Below, in pieces: positions 59,489 through 64,000 of a DNA stretch of 64,000 nucleotides. A program made the translations under genes and the position numbers. Positions within the stretch are counted from its first letter, which is position 1. Each line of letters starts with the position of its first letter. The notes beneath the pieces are model-generated. The model was not told the DNA's origin. It saw only the letters and a list, made by a program, of their open reading frames with translations, and made no database searches. The stretch comes from Fragum whitleyi (Eukaryota; Mollusca; Bivalvia; Cardiida; Cardiidae). The DNA lies in assembly GCA_948146395.1 (NCBI GenBank), contig OX411543.1, positions 29,279,558-29,343,557 of the forward strand, in the 5' to 3' direction.

Positions 59489-59736
59489 TTAACCCTTGTC
59501 ATGCTGAATAAACAGCCCTGGCAAATTATACTTAAATCAAAGCGCTGAAAGCTCTGTATTTCCTAATTGTGAGTCAGCATTTGATTTTGAAAATATTATT
59601 TCTGAAACTTGTCTGGTTTAAAAAGGATAATCAGGTGGTATGGACTAAGATCAGACTGCACATTTGTGCAGGCTGATGTTTGTCCATACCTCCTGCAAAA
59701 GCAGGAATATTCCGGGTTCAGCATGACAAGGGTTAA
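59489..59736. mobile_element. piggyBac-like MITE with TTAA flanks (copy 2)
   Basis: TTAACCCTTGTCATGCTGAA at the left and its complement at the right (TTCAGCATGACAAGGGTTAA). Full-length homologue of 14095-14331. Confidence 0.85.
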
Positions 59737-60222
59737 GATATTACAATTCAGCCCGGCTTTAACTTTTGAACACTGTCATATATGTGTTGAAAGTGCATAG
59801 AAATAGATCTTTGTTTGTTAATAGCCACTTTAGGTCTGTATCTATCTGTTGAATGCCTAGTGAAGACTCTGATCAGACTGAGCAGCTGCACTGTCTGATC
59901 TGTATCTTTACGTGACACACACATGAAATAGTTCGAAATGTCACACATAGGCTCAAATTCAAATAAGCAAAACAATTTATCTACTGAAAACAATGTGTTA
60001 TATATCAAAGAAGATTTCTGATGATAGTTATAGCATTGCAACATTAAATCTGCAAGAGTAAAACTATACTAATGGCTGTTTACTTTGCCAGTAGTTATCC
60101 CTACTGAACTGGATCAAAAGACCGAGCATTTTCTTTCATATTGAATGTTGAGAAATTTTATGTGAAAAAAAAAGCCCTGAACAATTCTGCATTTACTCAA
60201 TGGCAATTCTAATCAAACCTAC
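59737..60222. other. no gene; downstream of PRCC
   Basis: 59863-59910 contains GACTCTGATCAGACTGAGCA and a related complement, a short dispersed inverted motif also seen near 57253 and 10935. Otherwise unassigned. Confidence 0.4.
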
Positions 60223-60351
60223 CCTGTGTTTTAGATCACAAACAGTGCCAATAGTTTGCAAATTATACCTCACTTTGCACATACACTTGCATGCAAAGAG
60301 TGGTATAGTTTGCAAATGGCTTGCACAGTTTTGTCTTCCTGAACTCAGAGC
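60223..60351. mobile_element. foldback MITE, copy 5
   Basis: CCTGTGTTTTAGATCACAAA … CTTCCTGAACTCAGAG arms around CACTTGCATGCAAAG. Lies ~120 bp beyond the PRCC stop, possibly in its 3' UTR. Confidence 0.7.
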
Positions 60352-60473
60352 TGCTTTTTCATTGATCCCAAAGACAAATACAAATTGTTGCTTTATATAT
60401 GGAAACGTCTAAAAATAATGTCCATTGATTATGGATAAGTATTTCAATGTTTTCTGTGTTCATATAACAATAT

Positions 60474-60560
60474 TTAGAAGCCATATTTAGCCTGTGTCTG
60501 TTTGCGAGTCATTTTGTTGTTTGACCATTGATTCTTCAACTCAAGCTCTCTCTCTTTTGC
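60474..60560 (-). CDS. PRCC: PRCC homologue, last coding exon
   Basis: The acceptor GTTGTTTTTTCAG opens an exon of 28 codons plus TAA (60474-60476), in phase 0 with the exon at 63518-63721. It encodes AKERELELKNQWSNNKMTRK and then QTQAKYGF, the hallmark C-terminus of PRCC proteins (Pfam PRCC_Cterm as I recall it), including the terminal AKYGF. In vertebrates PRCC is a nuclear protein linked to pre-mRNA splicing and to MAD2B. The match at the extreme terminus, with correct splice bounds and phase, makes the identity strong. The two exons are separated by a ~3-kb intron full of dispersed repeats. Confidence 0.9.
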   Translation of the reverse strand, partial: AKERELELKNQWSNNKMTRKQTQAKYGF

Positions 60561-60976
60561 CTGAAAAAACAACAACACAATAGTATGATATTAATCAATA
60601 TTTATATTCATTTTGGGGGGGGGGGGGTCTAATGCCACTGATATGCCCTAAAAACTGTTTAAATAGTACATCAGTCTGTCTACATGTTAACTCTAAGTAA
60701 ACCAAACCTTCTTGTTTCTGTGTTATACAGAACAGTGAATTGTCCCTTCAAATTTAGTTCTAACTTGCATAGAGAATGAGTCAAGAGTGTAGGATTTTAA
60801 GCAACCTGTTTATCTATAAAATCGAGTTTTTTCTTTAATGATTTTTTTCAGACTAATTAAGGCTCATTGATAATAAGACTGAGTTAATTTTGTACACCAT
60901 CCTTCATTGAAAATGGGAAAAATAATATCATTAACAAGACAGACAAAATTATCATTTATGAAATAATTCTATTTTC
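60561..60976. other. PRCC intron; poly-G tract
   Basis: A 13-base G run lies at about 60616-60628. No other feature. Confidence 0.6.
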
Positions 60977-61158
60977 AAACAAGAGCTGTCACTGTAAGAT
61001 GACAATGCCCCCGACACCGCTTTGATAGTAATAAGGAAGTTATGGCCAATGTTAAAGTTTTTGGACGGAATGACGGACGGACGGACGGACAGACGGACGG
61101 ACAGACGGACGGACGGACAAGTCAAATTTATTATGCCTCCCTATCGGGGGCATAAAAA
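60977..61158 (-). mobile_element. short dispersed element with (GGAC)n
   Basis: It starts AAACAAGAGCTGTCACTGTA, a hairpin head (TGTCA/TGACA). A (GGAC/AGAC)n microsatellite (61065-61118) precedes the end TATGCCTCCCTATCGGGGGC, ATAAAAA. It shares the AACAAGAG…microsatellite…TAAAA layout of family 3 in only ~180 bp. Confidence 0.65.
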
Positions 61159-61542
61159 ATATATTTTAGAATGGTATTGAGCAAAAATAAGATTTCACCC
61201 CAAAACAAAAAATTTATACATACTAATTTTTATGAAATTTTGAGCACATAAAGTGTCCCGTTGATATGAATATACTTTTTCACATAGCCATAAATCAATG
61301 ATGATTAATGTACATAATCCAGATAAAAAAAAATTGAAAAACCCTCGTATGACAGTGTTGAATGACATATTAATTGAAGAAAGAATAAAAGATGAAAAGG
61401 ACCTCTAAAACAGACTTGAGATTAAATCTTTTCATGAAATTGACTTAACCTTTTCTTTTATCTCATAGTTCATATATACTATGGAGTTCTGAGCCATCAT
61501 GCAAAAAGACCCATCTAAAACCCCATAAAATAAATATTTAAA
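61159..61542. other. PRCC intron, no feature
   Basis: AT-rich intronic sequence. Nothing identified. Confidence 0.5.
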
Positions 61543-63481
61543 CAAGAGGACCAAGATGGTCCTAGATCGCTCACCTGAGTCTCTATGACCCCTGGGACAT
61601 CACATTAATTAGATAGGCAGATGTCAAAAAGAAGATAATTGCCTAAGATAAATACCATGGAACGTTTTCAGCGAAGAGCAAGACAGATATGCCTTTTTGC
61701 TCTTTGATTCTATGTAAAAAGGGATGCACCCGGGTGGACCCCAAAAGTGACCCCAGGGTCTTGATATGAACAAACTTGGAAGAGGTCCATAAGATGATGC
61801 TACATTCTAAATATGAAAGCTGTCTGCCTTCTGGTTTCAGAGAAGAAGATTTCTGAAGGTTTTCCCATTTTAACCCATCATGCTCAGATGAGCTGAAAGG
61901 GATGCGCCCAGGTGGAGCCCAAATATGACCCAAGGGTCTTGATATGAACAAACTTGGTAGGGGCCCACTAGATGATACTACATACCAACTAGAAAGCCAT
62001 GAATGGCTTGTGTCGCTCCACAGGCTTGAAATTCTTGTAAAAGCAAATAAAAGTTTTGACTAGATTTTTAGATATTTTGGGTTCTACTGATGTTAAAAAT
62101 GATTTTCAAAGTTTCAACTATATAACATATAGAGAAATGACCCCCGCCCATAAAGGACATATTTTCCATCCAATCAAAATAATTTTTTGCTGCATGATAA
62201 TGGGTCACCAAAAGATCATACCAAAAATGTTTGTTTGAAATCCATCAATTACATTCTGAGAAAATGATTTTCAAAGTTTCCACTATATAACACATTGAGA
62301 AATGACCTCCGCCCATAAAATATATATTTTTCATCCGATCACAATGATTTTTTGTAGACTGATAAAGGGTCACTCAGGGAATACTTCAGTAAAATTTAGT
62401 TTATATCCATCAATTACATTCTGAGAAAATGATTTTCAAAGTTTCCACTGTATAACACATTGAGAAATGACCTCCGCCCATAAAATATATATTTTTCATC
62501 CGATCACAATTATTTTTGGAAGACTGATAAAGGGTCACTCAAGGATCATTCAAGTAAAATTTAGTTGATATCCATCACTTAGATTCTGAGAAAATGATTT
62601 TGAAAGTTTCCACCATATAACATATAGAGAAATGACCTCCGCCCATAAAATGCATATTTTCTATCCTATCACAATGATTTTTAGTAGACTGATAAAGGGT
62701 CACCCAAGGATCATTCATGTAAAATTTAATTGGTATCCATCAATTAGAACCTGAGAAAAGTCACTTTTTACCATATTTGGAAATTAGCCACGCCCATAAA
62801 TTCCATGTTTTTCATTGGATCAAAATTTCTTGAACAACTTTGAAAGAGGGTCACCCAAGGATCATTCCTGTGAAGTTTGGTTGAAATTCATCCAGTAGTT
62901 TCTGAGGAGAAGATTTTTAAAGAAAAAGTTTACGACCGGACGCACTGACGCACGGACGGACGCACGACGGACACAACGCCATGACAATAGCCCCAGTGGC
63001 TTTCAGCCAGTGGAGCTAAAAATGAAAGCAGTATGCCCTCTGGTTTTGATTAAAGAAGATTTTAAAAGATTTTTGCTCTTTGATTCTATGTAAAAAGGGT
63101 TGGGCCCGGGCAAAGCCCAAATATGACCCCAGGGTCTTGATATGAACAAACTTGGTAGAGGTCCACTAGATGATGCTACATACCAAATATGAAAGCTGTC
63201 TGCCTTCTGGTTTCAGAGAAGAAGATTTTGAAAGATTTTCATATTTTCACCCTTTTTCTTAAGGGTAAAGGGAAAGTTTAGGGTGGATTTCATTTAATTG
63301 AACAACTTTGGTAGAGCTTGACCCAAGGAACATCCCTGCCAAGTTTCATCAAGATTGGCCCACTGGTTTAGGAGGAGAAGATGTTTAAAGAAATTGCGGA
63401 CGACGGACGATGCACGTCGCACCACGGACATTCTACGATCACAATAGCTCACCTTGAGCACTTCGTGCTCAGGTGAGCTAA
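61543..63481 (-). mobile_element. family-2 element split by a nested family-1 copy
   Basis: Left part 61543-61988 begins AAACAAGAGGACCAAGATGG (GGACC/GGTCC hairpin). Right part 63018-63481 ends in AGCTCACCTTGAGCACTTCG / GTGCTCAGGTGAGCT. Internal ~220-bp units share CATGACCCAAGGGTCTTGAT-like text. The family-1 element at 61989-63017 lies between. Located in the last PRCC intron. Confidence 0.8.
61989..63017 (-). mobile_element. family-1 Helentron/DINE-like element, full length (1029 bp), nested
   Basis: CTAGAAAGCCATGAATGGCT at the left, (ACGG)n-like stretch at about 62938-62968, and GCCAGTGGAGCT at the right. AA borders on both sides. The host element's paralogous unit at about 63180 (CATACCAAATATGAAAGC) shows that essentially only A residues were gained at the site. 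Confidence 0.85.
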
Positions 63482-63517
63482 AAAGTTAAATAGTTAGAAT
63501 AATCAACAATGGCTCAC

Positions 63518-63721
63518 CTCAAAAGCAAGATACTGAATCTGGTGTTTGCGTTTTTGTTGATGTGTTGGTAGGTTACTATCTGTTTTCCTATGGGACTGAT
63601 GAGGCTGTTCCTCTGATATATACTTTGAGATATCCGAGGGACTGGTAAAATCATCTGCATTTACATCCATTATATGGATTTCTTCCTTCCCTCTTTGTTT
63701 CTTTCCTTGTAATCGTAAAAA
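63518..63721 (-). CDS. PRCC: PRCC homologue, penultimate coding exon
   Basis: The acceptor CACTTTTCAG starts the exon at 63721 and the donor GAG|GTGAGC ends it at 63518. It is exactly 68 codons, phase 0 at both sides. The protein opens with FLRLQGKKQRGKEEI and closes with QQKRKHQIQYLAFE. Both flank a variable Ser/Asp-rich middle as in PRCC orthologues, where the RLQGK..RG.EEI and RKHQI.YL blocks are conserved. It joins directly to 60474-60560. The proline-rich N-terminal part is expected on the minus strand beyond the right edge of the window. Confidence 0.9.
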
Positions 63722-63802
63722 CTGAAAAGTGAACAAAAGTGTTATCAATAAAGCACTGATAAAACATGAAAATCACTAAATCAGATAAGATATTTGCTTC
63801 CT

Positions 63803-63868
63803 TGGATCAAACCCTTGTCACCCAAAAATCAAATATTAGGGGTCTGATGCACCAACTGTGCTATGACA
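63803..63868 (-). repeat. SINE tRNA-like head
   Basis: On the minus strand the A box TAGCACAGTTGG (63863-63852) and B box GGGTTTGATCC (63813-63803) have tRNA spacing. No acceptor-stem pairing, so it is a SINE remnant and not a tRNA gene. In the PRCC intron. Confidence 0.6.
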
Positions 63869-63907
63869 ATCAAAAGCCCAACACTCAGTGATATTATTCA
63901 TTGGGGT

Positions 63908-64000
63908 ACAGACAAAACCCCACCAGGACAAAACCCCACCAGACAAAACCCCACCAGGACAAAACCCCACCACTATATTTGGCAATTAGGACAAAACCCC
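63908..64000. repeat. minisatellite (GGACAAAACCCCACCA)n, cut by window end
   Basis: At least four 16-18-bp units of GACAAAACCCCACCA with one degenerate spacer; it continues past the window. Confidence 0.9.

Overview
This is an AT-rich eukaryotic (metazoan) window, most probably from a bivalve mollusc. The basis is threefold: intron-containing genes, a PRCC orthologue, and a repeat landscape of tandem-repeat-containing elements with (ACGG)n-type microsatellites, CR1/L2-type LINEs with an esterase ORF1, and cysteine-rich Methuselah/adhesion-like receptors of a kind I associate with bivalve expansions. The species-level placement is inference. There are no bacterial features, operons or CRISPR arrays.

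Host coding content is sparse. At the right edge the minus strand carries the last two coding exons of PRCC (63518-63721 and 60474-60560). Between 30.2 and 37.8 kb the minus strand carries a class-B-like seven-transmembrane receptor (exons 32987-34192/34273 and 30186-31868, phase 0/0 intron). It is interrupted by two in-frame stop codons. Upstream lies a truncated paralogous ectodomain exon (37073-37807). Between the two sits an inverted duplication with ~840-bp arms (34420-35255 and 36045-36885). A single phase-0/0 candidate exon of unknown identity is at 9457-9612 (minus).

Mobile elements make up most of the rest. A nearly complete LINE (about 21.8-27.9 kb) has ORF1 (SGNH esterase plus CCHC knuckle), then ORF2 (endonuclease plus reverse transcriptase). 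The two ORFs share a frame and are separated by one amber codon; ORF2 is broken by a short deletion. A gag-like BEL/Pao-type ORF with an internal amber is at 11200-11985. A non-autonomous hAT element with a perfect 8-bp target duplication lies at 57848-59097. A 511-bp internal piece of it also sits at 53644-54154 between 35-bp direct repeats. A 2.4-kb foldback element (48751-51125) has a 6-bp target duplication and interrupts an older MITE.

The remaining space is mostly dispersed repeats: three full-length ~1.03-kb Helentron/DINE-like elements plus degraded relatives, arrays with 141-165-bp periods, tRNA-headed SINEs, and several MITE families with two to five copies each. Nothing here is a demonstrable new gene system. 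The most informative signals are the structural relations among the repeats and the in-frame amber between the LINE ORFs.
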